DNA of 64,000 nucleotides from Persicimonas caeni (GCF_006517175.1 NZ_CP041186.1:4925074-4989073); one strand, 5' to 3'. Counted from the stretch's first letter, positions 50,948 through 60,678 are shown. A program made the numbers and translations. Notes: a model not told the origin generated them from the letters alone.

Positions 50948-52309
50948 TCAGTAACGGATCACTGAGACTGCTTCGATATAGCCATAGCCGCGGACGCCGA
51001 GGCGCTGCGAGACTTCGTCTGTGGTGCATTGCGGGTCGAGCACGGGGCGCTCGAGCGCGCGTACCAGGTGCAGGGTGCGTCTTCCGTCGTCGAACGCGAG
51101 GGACTCGCCGGGAGCGAGCACCTCGGTACCCTGTCCGGTCTCGGCGAGGCGCAAATCGGCGGGCAGATCGATCTGGCCGCACTGTGTTTCGATCGGCTCG
51201 CACCCAGTTCGAAGAGCGGTGCGCGCATCGACGCCCATGTCCGACGGGATAGCGGTGCCACGGGTCAGAAACAGATGGGCGCTGCCGTCGACGAACCCTT
51301 CGGGGCTGACGTAGTCGGCGCGGATCGACAAGCCATCGAAGCCGCCCTGGCGCGACAAGGCGCGCAACTCGAGGACGACGTCGTGTTGCTGGCGTAGTTC
51401 GATGGCCGACAGCGCCTCCAGCGGCGCGCAGAGCAGATAGCTCTGGCGCGCTTCGGCGTCATAGCGTCGCTCGAGTTCGAGGGTATGGCATCCATCGATG
51501 CCGGCGTCGATGTGCCGCAGGGCCCACTCTCCATTGGGAGGCTCCTCCCAGACCATCGACTTGCCTGCGCCGGGCATCTTGCACTCGTCGGGAATCTGTT
51601 GGGGCTCGTCCGGCCGCCAGGCGCGCTCGAAGTGCAGCTTCTGTGCGCCCACCGACTCCCAGGAGTACGTAGCGCCCGGCGGAATCTCGGCCGCTTCGGC
51701 TTCACCTTCGGCACCGCACACCTGCGATTCGCCGCAGGGTCGAAACCGGTACGATTTGATCTGGTCGGGATCCACGTCCTCGTAGTCACCGCGCAGTACC
51801 ACGGTCTGAGGATCGGGCTTGATGTACTCGGGGATATTCGGGTCGAACGCGAAAGTCTTGGGCTGCAGGCTATCGTCCCAAAAGACGATGATATCGTCGA
51901 CGGTGTCGCTCTCAATCAGACTCGCCGCACATGGCCGGCCGCCCAGATCATCGACGCCGCGCCAAGGATCGGTGTTGTCGATCCCCATGCCGAGTTCCTG
52001 GTCGGAGTAAAGCGGCCAGCGCACCGGCGCCCCGAACGCATCGTCAGGAAGAAAGCGATCGGGCGACTCGGCGACGCGCTCGCAGTCGAGTTGGACCTCG
52101 GGGCGCAGGTTTCGCACCCGAAGCACATGCATCTCACGCGACTTGTTGAGCACGGAGACCCGCGACTGCAGTTCGGCCGAGATCAACGGCGGCGTGGGGT
52201 TGGGCCCGCAGGAGCCCACCGCCATCGCCAGCGCGACGACGGAGGTGAGACGAGTGCCGGTTGAAAGATGTCGATTTGTACGATGCATACGCGCTTTCTT
52301 GGCTCTCAT
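50948..52309 (-). CDS. lipoprotein of unknown function
   Basis: The roughly 453-residue protein has a basic N-terminus (MRAKKARMHRTNR) and a lipoprotein signal ending AVGSC. The mature part has repeated beta-strand and Cys patterns (RFRPCGESQVCGAE, DECKMPG, GCEPIETQCGQ) but no family that I recognise. The start at 52309 is chosen because GAGAG lies upstream; an ATG at 52288 is possible. It is encoded 37 bases before the vWA lipoprotein and the two may act together on the cell surface. Confidence 0.7.
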   Translation of the reverse strand: MRAKKARMHRTNRHLSTGTRLTSVVALAMAVGSCGPNPTPPLISAELQSRVSVLNKSREMHVLRVRNLRPEVQLDCERVAESPDRFLPDDAFGAPVRWPLYSDQELGMGIDNTDPWRGVDDLGGRPCAASLIESDTVDDIIVFWDDSLQPKTFAFDPNIPEYIKPDPQTVVLRGDYEDVDPDQIKSYRFRPCGESQVCGAEGEAEAAEIPPGATYSWESVGAQKLHFERAWRPDEPQQIPDECKMPGAGKSMVWEEPPNGEWALRHIDAGIDGCHTLELERRYDAEARQSYLLCAPLEALSAIELRQQHDVVLELRALSRQGGFDGLSIRADYVSPEGFVDGSAHLFLTRGTAIPSDMGVDARTALRTGCEPIETQCGQIDLPADLRLAETGQGTEVLAPGESLAFDDGRRTLHLVRALERPVLDPQCTTDEVSQRLGVRGYGYIEAVSVIRY

Positions 52310-52485
52310 CGTGCTCACTCTCTCGGGCGGCCCCGAGGCGGACGGTGGTTGGGTGTGCAAGCTTTGGGCCACAGTGTAATCGACACGCGAGCGTGCGCAA
52401 ACGGGCGTGTGAGACGGGCCGGGTCGGACATTCAGATCACGAGGCTGACGTCGATGTCATAGGTGCCACGCGATGGGCACAAAAA

Positions 52486-52510
52486 AGCCCGGGGCCGAAA
52501 GCCCCGGGCT
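52486..52510 (-). terminator. rho-independent terminator of the FG-GAP gene
   Basis: AGCCCGGGGC pairs with GCCCCGGGCT around CGAAA. Read on the minus strand, the stem is followed by TTTTT, as expected for the gene ending at 52536. Confidence 0.92.
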
Positions 52511-52535
52511 CGTTACTCACGACAAGCAGCTACCG

Positions 52536-55500
52536 TCAGCCGATCCACCGGCGACGGCGCCACAGCGCCGCACCACCGAGCAACGCGGCTCCAAGGAGCC
52601 ACACAGGCGCCGTCGGCTCTTCATGCTGCACGTTGGTGCACGCACAGCTCGAGCCGGACAGGTCGCCCGCGTTGTTGTCGATGGGCTGGCCGACGTCTTC
52701 GAAGCCGATATCATCGCCGGCGTCGGGGCCGGCGTCGGGGCCAGCATCAGGGCCAGCATCAGGGCCGACATCGTCGCCACTACCCGGCTGTACGGTTACG
52801 TCATGTAGCACGGGAGCGCTGTTCGCGCTGCCGTCGTTGACCACGAGTCGGAAGGTGTAGGTGGTCTCCTCAGTGATCCCGTTGCGGAAGCGGACTTCGA
52901 ATTCCTCGCCCGTCGTATCACCGAGGTCCGGTGTCGGCTGGCCAGAAGCAACACTCCAACTGTAGGTCAGCGAATCGCCGTCGGGATCGGAGCTTCCCGT
53001 TCCACTTAACGTGATCGTCTCACCGGCGACCGCCTCGGTCGGTCCGTCGATGGCTGCCGTGGGTGCCTCGTTGGGCTGATTTTGCACGAGCACGGTGACC
53101 GTGTCCGGTGCGCTGCTCGACTCACCGTCATTGACCACCAGTTGGAAGGTAATCAGGTTGTTGCCGGGTGCGGGCTCGGGAGCCGTAAATGACGGCGTGG
53201 CCGTGTCGCCGTCGGTAAGGGTGACCGGTTCGCCACCTTCATGCGACCAGACGTACGTAAGGTCGTCACCATCCGGATCGCTGCTTGCCGTACCATCCAG
53301 AATCACGGTGTCGCCGGCGGTCGTGACTTGGTCACTGCCAGCGTCGGCTTCAGGCGCGCGGTTATCCGTGCTGCACTGGTTAGACATCGGGTCACACCAT
53401 GCACCGTCGGCGCAATGGCCATCATTGGTGCATGAGGTGCGACAAGCGCCTTGGCCGCTGTGGCACTTAAACGGCGCACAGTCCTCGACGGTCGGCACCA
53501 GGCACATGCCTGCGCCGTCTTCGTCGGGATCGCCGTCACAGTAACCCGCAGCCACGGCCTCGGTGTCCGACACGCAAGTCGCTGCCGCACATTCGGTCGT
53601 GGCGGCGAGTCCTCGCGTCTTGCACAGGCCATCAGCGGGGTCGCAGAAGCCCTCGGTGCACGCTTCGGGGGTCGTGAGCGAACAATCCTTGGTCGTACCG
53701 GTACAGACACCGCCGACGCAGACATCGCTTTCGGTGCAGAGGTCTTCGTCGTTGCACGACTTCATCAATGAGTCGGCCACGTTTGTCCAGCCGGTGGTGC
53801 TGCCTTGCGAGGCATCGCAGACTTGGCAGGGGTTGTTCGGGTTCTCGGCGCCGTCGCTCCAGAATTGACCGTCGGCATAGCAGGTGGGGGCGCCGGAGTA
53901 GACGAAGGCCTTGCCGGCTTGTGTGATCGTGCCGCCTTGGCCGTCTGGAATTGCAGCACGGTTCGCGCCGACAAAGAAATCGTCATAGCCGTCGTTGTTC
54001 GTATCACCCATGCCATTGACGGCCAGTCCGTACTCGTTAAAGCTATTCAGTCCTTCACTACCACCAGTCTGCTTCCACGTGTAGTTGCTGGGCGTGATGC
54101 CCGAGGCCGAGCCCAAAAACAAATATGCGGCCCCCTCGCGGGTGACTGTGTCCGTGTGTCGGTAGGCACCGACCAAGAGGTCGTCATAGCCGTCTGCGTT
54201 AACATCGCCCACATTTGCCGTCGATACGCCGAATCGTTCGGCAGCGGAGAACGCCGAAATGATCGCGGAGGGGGTACTGGCCAGCGAACTTCCGGTGGAC
54301 GAGACTCCGTCAAAAATCAGCACCCGCCCTTCGTCGAGTGACAGGTTTCCATCGTAGAGGCTGGCGCCAATGATGACTTCGTCGGATCCGTCTCCATTGA
54401 GGTCAGCAGCGGCGAGAGCGGTGCCGTTACGGCTTCCGGCTTGGGCTCCATTGTACTCCCAATCAGGTTGTGAAAAGGTGCGCGTCGAATTGCCCAAAAA
54501 TAAGAGCACTCGTCCCAAATCATCATTTGGAGAACTGTCAAATTGTGGCGCACCAACCAAGATGTCGTCACACGAGCCGGAGGCTTCGGAGTCTCCGTTG
54601 AAGTTGCCGGCAGCCAATGTCGTTCCGAGTCGCTCTCCCGAGCCAGTCGGGCTCGAATAGACGGTCGGAGTTGCATCAAAGCCATTCGCGTTTCCGAAAT
54701 AAATTGCCACTTCACCCGAGAAGTTGTCCGCGGCGATGCCTGATGTTGCAAGGTCGGTGTGTCCATCACAATCGAAGTCGCCTGAGGCAAGACTCCAGCC
54801 GTAGGCCACGACTCCAGTGCCGTCGAACTCTGCATACGGCGTGGGAATAACCGCCTGAGGCGAAGATGAAGTAGTGGCGGAGCCGAGAAAGATTTGAGCT
54901 TTGCCGGCATATGAATTGGCGTATGGCGAGCCGACTGCAAAGTCGGCCATGCCATCGCCGTTGATGTCGCCGACAGGCTCGATGCTCCAGCCCATGCGTC
55001 CAGGGTTCTGGTCGCTCTCAATGGCCATGTTCGCCGTGGCCTGCACGCCATTGGCGCTTCCCAGAAAGATGAGAATCCTTCCTTCCTCGGTTTCGGGGTT
55101 CGTATAGTACGGCTCGCTGACGACGAGATCGTCAAATCCGTCATTGTTCAAGTCGCCGACGATCGCACCGTTGTAGCCGAAGTTGGCCTCCGCGTTTGCG
55201 TCGGCGCCAGCGTCAAGTTGAACGGATGATCCGACCAGCAGGGGATCGACGTACAAAGGATATTCGGCACCACTGGCGTCGATTTGGATCCCGTACGAGT
55301 CTTCGTCTAAATAGAAACTCGAATCGATCGGGTCATCGTTTGCGTCGAAGACGTGTAACTCGTCCCACGAAAAGCCGTGGCCATTCTCATCAATGAATGT
55401 GACGCTCTTACCGTCGCTGCCAAGCTCAGCGTGAAAAGGATTCGGGTTGCGAAATTGCAGTCGAATCGTGTCCGGTGAACTCGATGGCTTGTCAATGTAG

Positions 55501-56009
55501 AAGCCCTGTTTGAGGCCGCGTGGGGTCCTCTCGTAGAATGCGCTTACTCCCTGGGTATACTCGTGCTCAACACGCACCCCGCGGAAATCCACGTGCTGCA
55601 GTTCCAACGGGATCGTGCGAGCGCCGACCTGGAGAGCCGGCACAGGAATTTCGAAGCGTACGTCCTCGCGCTTGGCTACTCCGTCGGTCGAGTAGGTCGG
55701 AGTCGCGTTAAGATGGACCAGTCCAGTTGAGGAAAAATGCGCGTCGAAGCTAGTTCCGAGCAGCGTTGCCGACGCACGGCCCGCTTCGAAGTCGAAGCCC
55801 TCGAATATTCCGTGACCAAATTTTGGCGTTGCCGGTCGAGTGTCCCCGATGACTGGCTTCGTCACTTCGGATGGTGGATCCACCTCGATCTTCGACTTGC
55901 GTGTGGTCGTCTCCGGTGTGTCTTGGTTTCCGCAACTTGCGGCCAAGAGGAGCGCCAGAGCGCCCACTGAGAGCGATGCAATCTCCCACCGATGGTTTGT
56001 GAGTTTCAT
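52536..56009 (-). CDS. large FG-GAP/PKD surface protein with MYXO-CTERM-like tail
   Basis: The 1157-residue protein has a signal ending LLLAASC (possible lipobox) and a 250-residue beta-rich part. About seven FG-GAP repeats follow (VGDLNNDGFDDLVVSEP, VGDINGDGMADFAVGSP and so on, about 280-700), which form an integrin-like calcium-binding beta-propeller. A cysteine-rich segment (about 720-890) and two PKD/REJ-like domains (about 900-1070) come next. A PDAG-repeat linker leads to the tail: SSCACTNVQ, one membrane helix WLLGAALLGGAALW and RRRR. That tail is like the MYXO-CTERM sorting signal. It is probably cell-surface anchored and adhesive. Confidence 0.85.
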   Translation of the reverse strand: MKLTNHRWEIASLSVGALALLLAASCGNQDTPETTTRKSKIEVDPPSEVTKPVIGDTRPATPKFGHGIFEGFDFEAGRASATLLGTSFDAHFSSTGLVHLNATPTYSTDGVAKREDVRFEIPVPALQVGARTIPLELQHVDFRGVRVEHEYTQGVSAFYERTPRGLKQGFYIDKPSSSPDTIRLQFRNPNPFHAELGSDGKSVTFIDENGHGFSWDELHVFDANDDPIDSSFYLDEDSYGIQIDASGAEYPLYVDPLLVGSSVQLDAGADANAEANFGYNGAIVGDLNNDGFDDLVVSEPYYTNPETEEGRILIFLGSANGVQATANMAIESDQNPGRMGWSIEPVGDINGDGMADFAVGSPYANSYAGKAQIFLGSATTSSSPQAVIPTPYAEFDGTGVVAYGWSLASGDFDCDGHTDLATSGIAADNFSGEVAIYFGNANGFDATPTVYSSPTGSGERLGTTLAAGNFNGDSEASGSCDDILVGAPQFDSSPNDDLGRVLLFLGNSTRTFSQPDWEYNGAQAGSRNGTALAAADLNGDGSDEVIIGASLYDGNLSLDEGRVLIFDGVSSTGSSLASTPSAIISAFSAAERFGVSTANVGDVNADGYDDLLVGAYRHTDTVTREGAAYLFLGSASGITPSNYTWKQTGGSEGLNSFNEYGLAVNGMGDTNNDGYDDFFVGANRAAIPDGQGGTITQAGKAFVYSGAPTCYADGQFWSDGAENPNNPCQVCDASQGSTTGWTNVADSLMKSCNDEDLCTESDVCVGGVCTGTTKDCSLTTPEACTEGFCDPADGLCKTRGLAATTECAAATCVSDTEAVAAGYCDGDPDEDGAGMCLVPTVEDCAPFKCHSGQGACRTSCTNDGHCADGAWCDPMSNQCSTDNRAPEADAGSDQVTTAGDTVILDGTASSDPDGDDLTYVWSHEGGEPVTLTDGDTATPSFTAPEPAPGNNLITFQLVVNDGESSSAPDTVTVLVQNQPNEAPTAAIDGPTEAVAGETITLSGTGSSDPDGDSLTYSWSVASGQPTPDLGDTTGEEFEVRFRNGITEETTYTFRLVVNDGSANSAPVLHDVTVQPGSGDDVGPDAGPDAGPDAGPDAGDDIGFEDVGQPIDNNAGDLSGSSCACTNVQHEEPTAPVWLLGAALLGGAALWRRRRWIG

Positions 56010-56426
56010 TCAGGTACTCTCCACTGGTATCGCCAGATCTACGACTCAGCACGCATCGTACAACCGACATGTTGTCACGTTTTGTCACGTTGCGTACGTG
56101 ATTAGCTGTGTTTTCAAAAAAAGGGACCGTCGCTCAGGCAGCTTGACGAGACGCTCATCTCGGCGTCGTGTTTCGTCGTGAAGCAATGTGAATGATTGTG
56201 CCTCGCCGCGCTCTCATCGGGACTGGTCGACTCTTCAATCATTTTATGAAAAGCTAGCATAGGTGGGCGTGCCGTTACAAGAATTCGTCACGAGCGGCCC
56301 ATTCGAGGCCCGTGCTATTTTCAACATCACTCTTTCGTTGGCTGCAGAGCTGCCCGCACGGTGAGTCGACTCACGGAAGTTTTCACAGATGCTTGGTGTT
56401 GATTTGCATGCAGGCACCGAAGAGAT
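56010..56426. other. intergenic region between divergent genes
   Basis: The gap is 417 bases with a visibly lower GC content than its surroundings. It contains TTGTCACGTTTTGTCACGTT, a direct repeat of TTGTCACGTT (near 56071-56090), a possible regulator site for the divergent FG-GAP and lasso-cyclase genes. I see no clear promoter pair, gene or RNA. Confidence 0.45.
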
Positions 56427-58274
56427 GTGAGCTACAACAGAATGACGCAGCTAGACGTTTACATTGAGCCGATTGGGGCGACTGAGAGAGCTTCGGGGGC
56501 GTGGCTCTACGGGGCGTCACGAGGGAAATCGGAGGGAAGAGGCGCGCATTGCATCATCGGTGGCTTTGCCGTGGAACTACGCGCTGGCGGCAGTTCAAGC
56601 AGCAGTGTTGGAGCGTGGAGTGGCGGAGCATTTGGGTGGGTCGGTTCGGCTCACAATATCGACGAACTCGCCGGCGCCTGCGGACTCGATGGTGAGGCAT
56701 GCCTGGGCCAGGTGCTGAAGGCGGGGATTGAGCAGTTTGGAGGCCGCTTTCTTGAGCGTTTGGAGGGGCCGATTGCTGCGGTTGTGGCCGACCAGCGTCT
56801 GCGTCTTGTGCGGTGGCGGCGCGATCGCTTTGGCCACGTGCCGACGCAGTATCGTCTAACCGAAAGGCAAGGGCTTTGGATTGGCACAGAACTGCTGGAT
56901 TTGTACGACTCTCGACAGAGGCAACTGGAGCAAAATCCATCGAGGCTAGCATCGCATTTGGCGTTTGCTTGGGATGATGCCGGCGAAGAAGATTTCCTGG
57001 TGGGGGTCAGTCGCCTCAAGCCAGCACATGAACTAAGGGTCCATGTGGGCCGTAGACTCGAGACGACCGCCTCTCGTTACTGGAATCCGACACACGAGGA
57101 CACGGCTAAGAGTGGCAAGACATGGCTCGAAGAAATGCGCCAAGCGCTCCGGATCAACTTACAGAGCACAGCAGGACGCGGGGGGAGGGTGGCAATCGCC
57201 TTGAGTTCGGGCCTGGATTCGGGGTTGCTCGCTGCGATCATGGCTCGCATGCCCAACTTGAATCCAGTTGCTGCAACCAAGTCATTTCCTTCCTATCCGG
57301 AGTTCGATGAGTCGGTCGCAGCCGCCAGACTTGCGTCTGAGCTGGGCTTGGAGCATCACCAAATCGAACTCGAATCAGATGAGCCGACAGATGCTTTGCT
57401 GGAGGCGCCTCAGTCGTTCTGGGGGTTGGGGCCCTATTTCCATCCGGGAGAGACATACGAAACAATCTTCTTGGAGCGGGCGCGGGATATTACCGGTGCT
57501 ACCGCGATCGTCGGTGGCCATGGTGGAGAGTTCGCCGTTCAAGCGCGAGGGATTCGGCGCCGTGATCCTCTACTAAACATGGTCGATGCGCTGCCACTTT
57601 CTTCGGGGGAGGTGCTTCGGCAATTCATCGAGAAGGGCTTTGATTCGTATTGGGAATTACGTAGCCGCCAGCAGATTCTACATCGTCTGAACTACGGCTT
57701 TATGCCCTTCGACCTGCTGCTTGGATTCCTTTATCCGTCTGTGTTGGTAAGCGTACTTCGTAAGTACACGTCTCCTACGGGACCGTTGGAGGGCTGGAGC
57801 TACGAGATGTCGCGCCGCATGGCTTGGCGAAAGTACGTGCGCACGGGGCTGGTGCGTCATTCCCCGTATCTGAGCAAGAGGGTATTTGAGCTTGGGATAA
57901 ACGTTCCTCCCGAACTCTGCACTAGCTTTCAAGAATCTGACTACCGGCCTGTGATGAGGAGGCTTTGCAATGGCCTCCTTCCGGAGGATCTGTGCTCGAA
58001 ACCAAAGCATGGGTTGTTTTGTCCCTTCGTTCGCGCCAAAATGGAAGCGCAGGAGCGGAAGCTTCTCGACCTCGCGTGGGATGCCTACTCGACCTCGCCC
58101 GTTGTCGAACGTTTGTTAGATTATCGGTCGCTGTCGGACTTTATTAGTCGGTATTTGAAAGCTTCGCGTCAGTCGAGGACTCGACAGCTGCCAGGAAGCC
58201 TTATTCTATGGTTGCCCCTTGCCGCAATGGCTTGGAGTCGAGGTTCAAACCACACGCCTCAGTGTATGAGTTGA
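56427..58274 (+). CDS. lasso-peptide cyclase (asparagine-synthetase-like)
   Basis: The 615-residue protein has the fold of asparagine synthetase B. The PP-loop ALSSGLDSGLLAA (near 257) activates a carboxylate with ATP, and IVGGHGGEFAVQARG (near 365) lies in the synthetase half. The N-terminal glutamine-amidotransferase half lacks a catalytic Cys at position 2, as in lasso cyclases, which use the precursor's own N-terminal amine. The start is a GTG at 56427; an ATG at 56442 is an alternative. It is followed by the precursor, exporter, RRE, kinase and leader peptidase genes, which fixes its role as forming the Gly1-Asp macrolactam ring. Confidence 0.88.
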   Translation: MSYNRMTQLDVYIEPIGATERASGAWLYGASRGKSEGRGAHCIIGGFAVELRAGGSSSSSVGAWSGGAFGWVGSAHNIDELAGACGLDGEACLGQVLKAGIEQFGGRFLERLEGPIAAVVADQRLRLVRWRRDRFGHVPTQYRLTERQGLWIGTELLDLYDSRQRQLEQNPSRLASHLAFAWDDAGEEDFLVGVSRLKPAHELRVHVGRRLETTASRYWNPTHEDTAKSGKTWLEEMRQALRINLQSTAGRGGRVAIALSSGLDSGLLAAIMARMPNLNPVAATKSFPSYPEFDESVAAARLASELGLEHHQIELESDEPTDALLEAPQSFWGLGPYFHPGETYETIFLERARDITGATAIVGGHGGEFAVQARGIRRRDPLLNMVDALPLSSGEVLRQFIEKGFDSYWELRSRQQILHRLNYGFMPFDLLLGFLYPSVLVSVLRKYTSPTGPLEGWSYEMSRRMAWRKYVRTGLVRHSPYLSKRVFELGINVPPELCTSFQESDYRPVMRRLCNGLLPEDLCSKPKHGLFCPFVRAKMEAQERKLLDLAWDAYSTSPVVERLLDYRSLSDFISRYLKASRQSRTRQLPGSLILWLPLAAMAWSRGSNHTPQCMS

Positions 58275-58373
58275 GGCTCACTTTACTTGTGATGTGCGGG
58301 AGTTGCGCTGCGAAGGTTGCGTAGCCGGCATATATGAGCGATTGTCCTGCTGTCCCACGTATCGGAGACGAAT

Positions 58374-58547
58374 ATGAAGAAGAGTGAAGAAGAAAAGAAG
58401 AGCGAAGCTAAGACTGCCAAGCGTCCGGCCTCCAAATCTTATACACCACCGGAATTGACCGCTTTTGGACAGTTGCGTCATCTCATCCTTGGAAGCTCGG
58501 GGTTTCCCAGTGACGGCGGGGACCCGGCAGGGGATCGTCCGCTTTAG
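58374..58547 (+). CDS. lasso-peptide precursor
   Basis: This 57-residue gene has GGAG six bases before its ATG. The Lys/Glu-rich leader contains SYTPPELTAFG (residues 22-32), matching the Y-x-x-P-x-L-x3-G motif read by lasso RRE proteins. It continues QLRHLIL and the proposed core GSSGFPSDGGDPAGDRPL (40-57). With cleavage before Gly40, Asp47 is position 8 and can close an 8-residue ring. With cleavage before Gly43, Asp50 would again be position 8. The leader residue at -2 is Ile (usually Thr). A GTCCGC/GCGGAC hairpin overlaps the stop codon and may hold back read-through into the exporter gene. Confidence 0.88.
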   Translation: MKKSEEEKKSEAKTAKRPASKSYTPPELTAFGQLRHLILGSSGFPSDGGDPAGDRPL

Positions 58548-58554
58548 CGCGGAC
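58537..58554 (+). promoter_or_regulatory. hairpin overlapping the precursor stop codon
   Basis: GTCCGC (58537-58542) pairs with GCGGAC (58549-58554) around a loop containing the TAG stop. There is no T-run, so it is not a full terminator. It could stabilise the precursor mRNA or attenuate transcription of the downstream genes, giving more precursor than enzymes. Confidence 0.35.
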
Positions 58555-58642
58555 CCGCTGCTTATCAGCGCTCTGGTCACTATAATGCTCACAAGGACGC
58601 TGCGTTGTGCGCAAGTAACTTGACCAAAGGGTAAGGAGTTTC

Positions 58643-60388
58643 TTGACTTGGCTTGAGTTCTTTAGTCGGCTGTTGTCGGTGGTGAGCAGGACGCCGCGGT
58701 GGAAAACTTTCGCGGCCGGGGGGGCACTGGTGCTCGCGGCAGCGACTCCACTGTTTACACCTTACCTACTCAAACTCTTTGTCGATATCGCAATTCCTCG
58801 GCGAGACCTCAATCTTCTTTGGAGCTTGGGTGTCGCTGCTGTCGTTGTGTATGCCGTCGCTTCCTTGACCCGTCACTATGGGCGCATGGAGGTCGCGCGG
58901 TTGGCCGAGGATTTTCGGCGGCGACTCACGTGTCAAGCGTTCTCTCACCTTCAAGGTCTCTCCCTTTCTTACCACCGCTCACGTGGCATTGGAGATCTTT
59001 CAGCTCGTATACTGTACGATACGTACTCGCTCAAAAGTTTCATCGCATCAACCCTCCCCGCAGCGGTCGAATTGGCGGTCACCATCGGTGGAACCGCTAT
59101 CATTTTGGTCATTCTCGCTCCGTCCCTCACCTTGCTCGCTTTCGCCGCACTTCCGGCAGCCTTGATCATCGCTTATCTGTTTCGGGACAAGATCCGCCCA
59201 CTATCACGTGAGCTCAGCGAACACCATGGAAAGGTATACGCCACCGTTCATGAAGCGCTGACTAGCATCGAAGAAAGTAAGGTCTATGGCGGGGCCGCCG
59301 AATTTGATCAACGACTTGCTGAGCAGAGTCGGCGTCTGGCGGATACAGAGGTGGAGATTGCAAGGCACCGCAACAAGTTGCTTCCCTTGCTAAACTTTGG
59401 AATCTCCTTGGTGTTGGTGGGAGTACTCGTCGGGGGCGGCTACATGATCATCGCCGGCACCGTCAGTGTGGGAACAGTGGTTGCCTACTATTTCTACATT
59501 TCCAAAAGCCTTGGACCTATTCGGTCAGCGTCAACGTTGATGCTAAGTTGGCATCGAGCGGTAACGGCGATGGAGCGCTTACAGGAACTATTCGACTCCG
59601 AAGAACGTCTCGAGCAGACGGGAAATCCTCGAGAGTTGTCGGAGATCCAGTGGGATATCGCTTTCGAAAATGTCTCGTTCCGGTATTCGGATTCGCAGAC
59701 TAATCGTTCCTTTGTGGCGTTAGAGAATCTGACGTTCAACATTTCTCACGGACAACGCATAGCGCTGCTCGGGCCTTCAGGCGCCGGAAAGAGCACTACT
59801 GGAAAGATGGTCCCTCGCCTCTTCGACCCAGATCATGGTCAGATCACCGTTGGCGGGGTATCTCTAAAAGATCTCGCGCTGGATGAGTGGCGGCAGCGGG
59901 TTGGATACGTGGGCCAGAATGTCTTCTTGTTCAGTGGTTCAATTGAGCAGAACATTCGCTTTGGCTTAAAGACAACAAGCGCTGAGGATGCCTTCAAGTT
60001 AGCGATTCGCGCGGCTCGCGTTGACGAGGTCATTGCACAGAAACCGGATGGACTTGCGACTCAGGTTGGTGAGCGGGGCACATGTCTGTCCGGCGGACAA
60101 AAAAAACGCATCGCGCTTGCTCGGGCTCTACTGAGGTCTCCGGCTGTCTTGGTCATTGATCAACTCGCAGCGGATCTTCAAGAGGATCTTTGTCGTGAGA
60201 TTTTCGAAATGATACGACGCGAATATCACGTTTCCATATTGTACCTTGGCCACCGAGTACCCGCTGGTTTCAACCCTGACGCGGTCTACTGGATGGAAGA
60301 AGGGCGAATTAAAAGGCAGTTGCAATCCCACGAAGGTTCTTCCGCTCGATGTGAGGTGGATTCTTCCATTGGGGAGACTGGTTCATGA
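58643..60388 (+). CDS. lasso-cluster ABC exporter
   Basis: The 581-residue half-transporter has six membrane helices (to about 300) and a nucleotide-binding domain: Walker A LLGPSGAGKSTTG (near 377), signature CLSGGQKKRIALARALL (near 480), H-loop LYLGHRVP. The Walker B segment reads VLVIDQLAADLQ, so the usual catalytic Glu is Gln. It starts with TTG at 58643, six bases after AAGGAG. It ends in a 4-base overlap (ATGA) with the RRE gene. It would export the mature lasso peptide and give self-immunity, as LarD/McjD proteins do. Confidence 0.88.
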   Translation: MTWLEFFSRLLSVVSRTPRWKTFAAGGALVLAAATPLFTPYLLKLFVDIAIPRRDLNLLWSLGVAAVVVYAVASLTRHYGRMEVARLAEDFRRRLTCQAFSHLQGLSLSYHRSRGIGDLSARILYDTYSLKSFIASTLPAAVELAVTIGGTAIILVILAPSLTLLAFAALPAALIIAYLFRDKIRPLSRELSEHHGKVYATVHEALTSIEESKVYGGAAEFDQRLAEQSRRLADTEVEIARHRNKLLPLLNFGISLVLVGVLVGGGYMIIAGTVSVGTVVAYYFYISKSLGPIRSASTLMLSWHRAVTAMERLQELFDSEERLEQTGNPRELSEIQWDIAFENVSFRYSDSQTNRSFVALENLTFNISHGQRIALLGPSGAGKSTTGKMVPRLFDPDHGQITVGGVSLKDLALDEWRQRVGYVGQNVFLFSGSIEQNIRFGLKTTSAEDAFKLAIRAARVDEVIAQKPDGLATQVGERGTCLSGGQKKRIALARALLRSPAVLVIDQLAADLQEDLCREIFEMIRREYHVSILYLGHRVPAGFNPDAVYWMEEGRIKRQLQSHEGSSARCEVDSSIGETGS

Positions 60389-60678
60389 GCAAAAGTATCG
60401 GTACAACAGAACGTTTCGAGCCTCGAGATGGACTAGTATTGGAGGAGATCGACGATGAGGTTGTGGTCTTGGATCTCCAACAGAACTCCTACTTTGGCCT
60501 GAACGAGGTCGCAAAGCAGGTGTGGAAGGGACTTGAAGACGGCCTGTCCATTGGCGAGATAGTCGACCAACTCGATGAGCAGTTTGCAGTGGAACGTGAC
60601 GAACTCTTCGCCGACGTCTGCGCCTTCGTTTCCGACGCACTCTGCCACGGTCTGATCACTCGAACGGACGAAAGTTAG
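60385..60678 (+). CDS. PqqD-like RRE protein (lasso B1)
   Basis: The 97-residue protein is a PqqD-fold RiPP recognition element: LVLEEIDDEVVVLDLQQNSYFGLNEVAKQVWKGLEDG with the N-terminal beta strands, then DQLDEQFAVERDELFADVCAFVSDALCHGLI as helices. It binds the YxxPxL part of the leader and presents it to the B2 peptidase. Overlap with the exporter gene and its place before kinase and B2 support this. Confidence 0.9.
   Translation: MSKSIGTTERFEPRDGLVLEEIDDEVVVLDLQQNSYFGLNEVAKQVWKGLEDGLSIGEIVDQLDEQFAVERDELFADVCAFVSDALCHGLITRTDES

Noticed and set aside
56071-56090. Named regulator-binding site in the TTGTCACGTT direct repeat
   Set aside because: Only two adjacent copies and no nearby regulator gene; mentioned in the intergenic entry but not claimed as a site.
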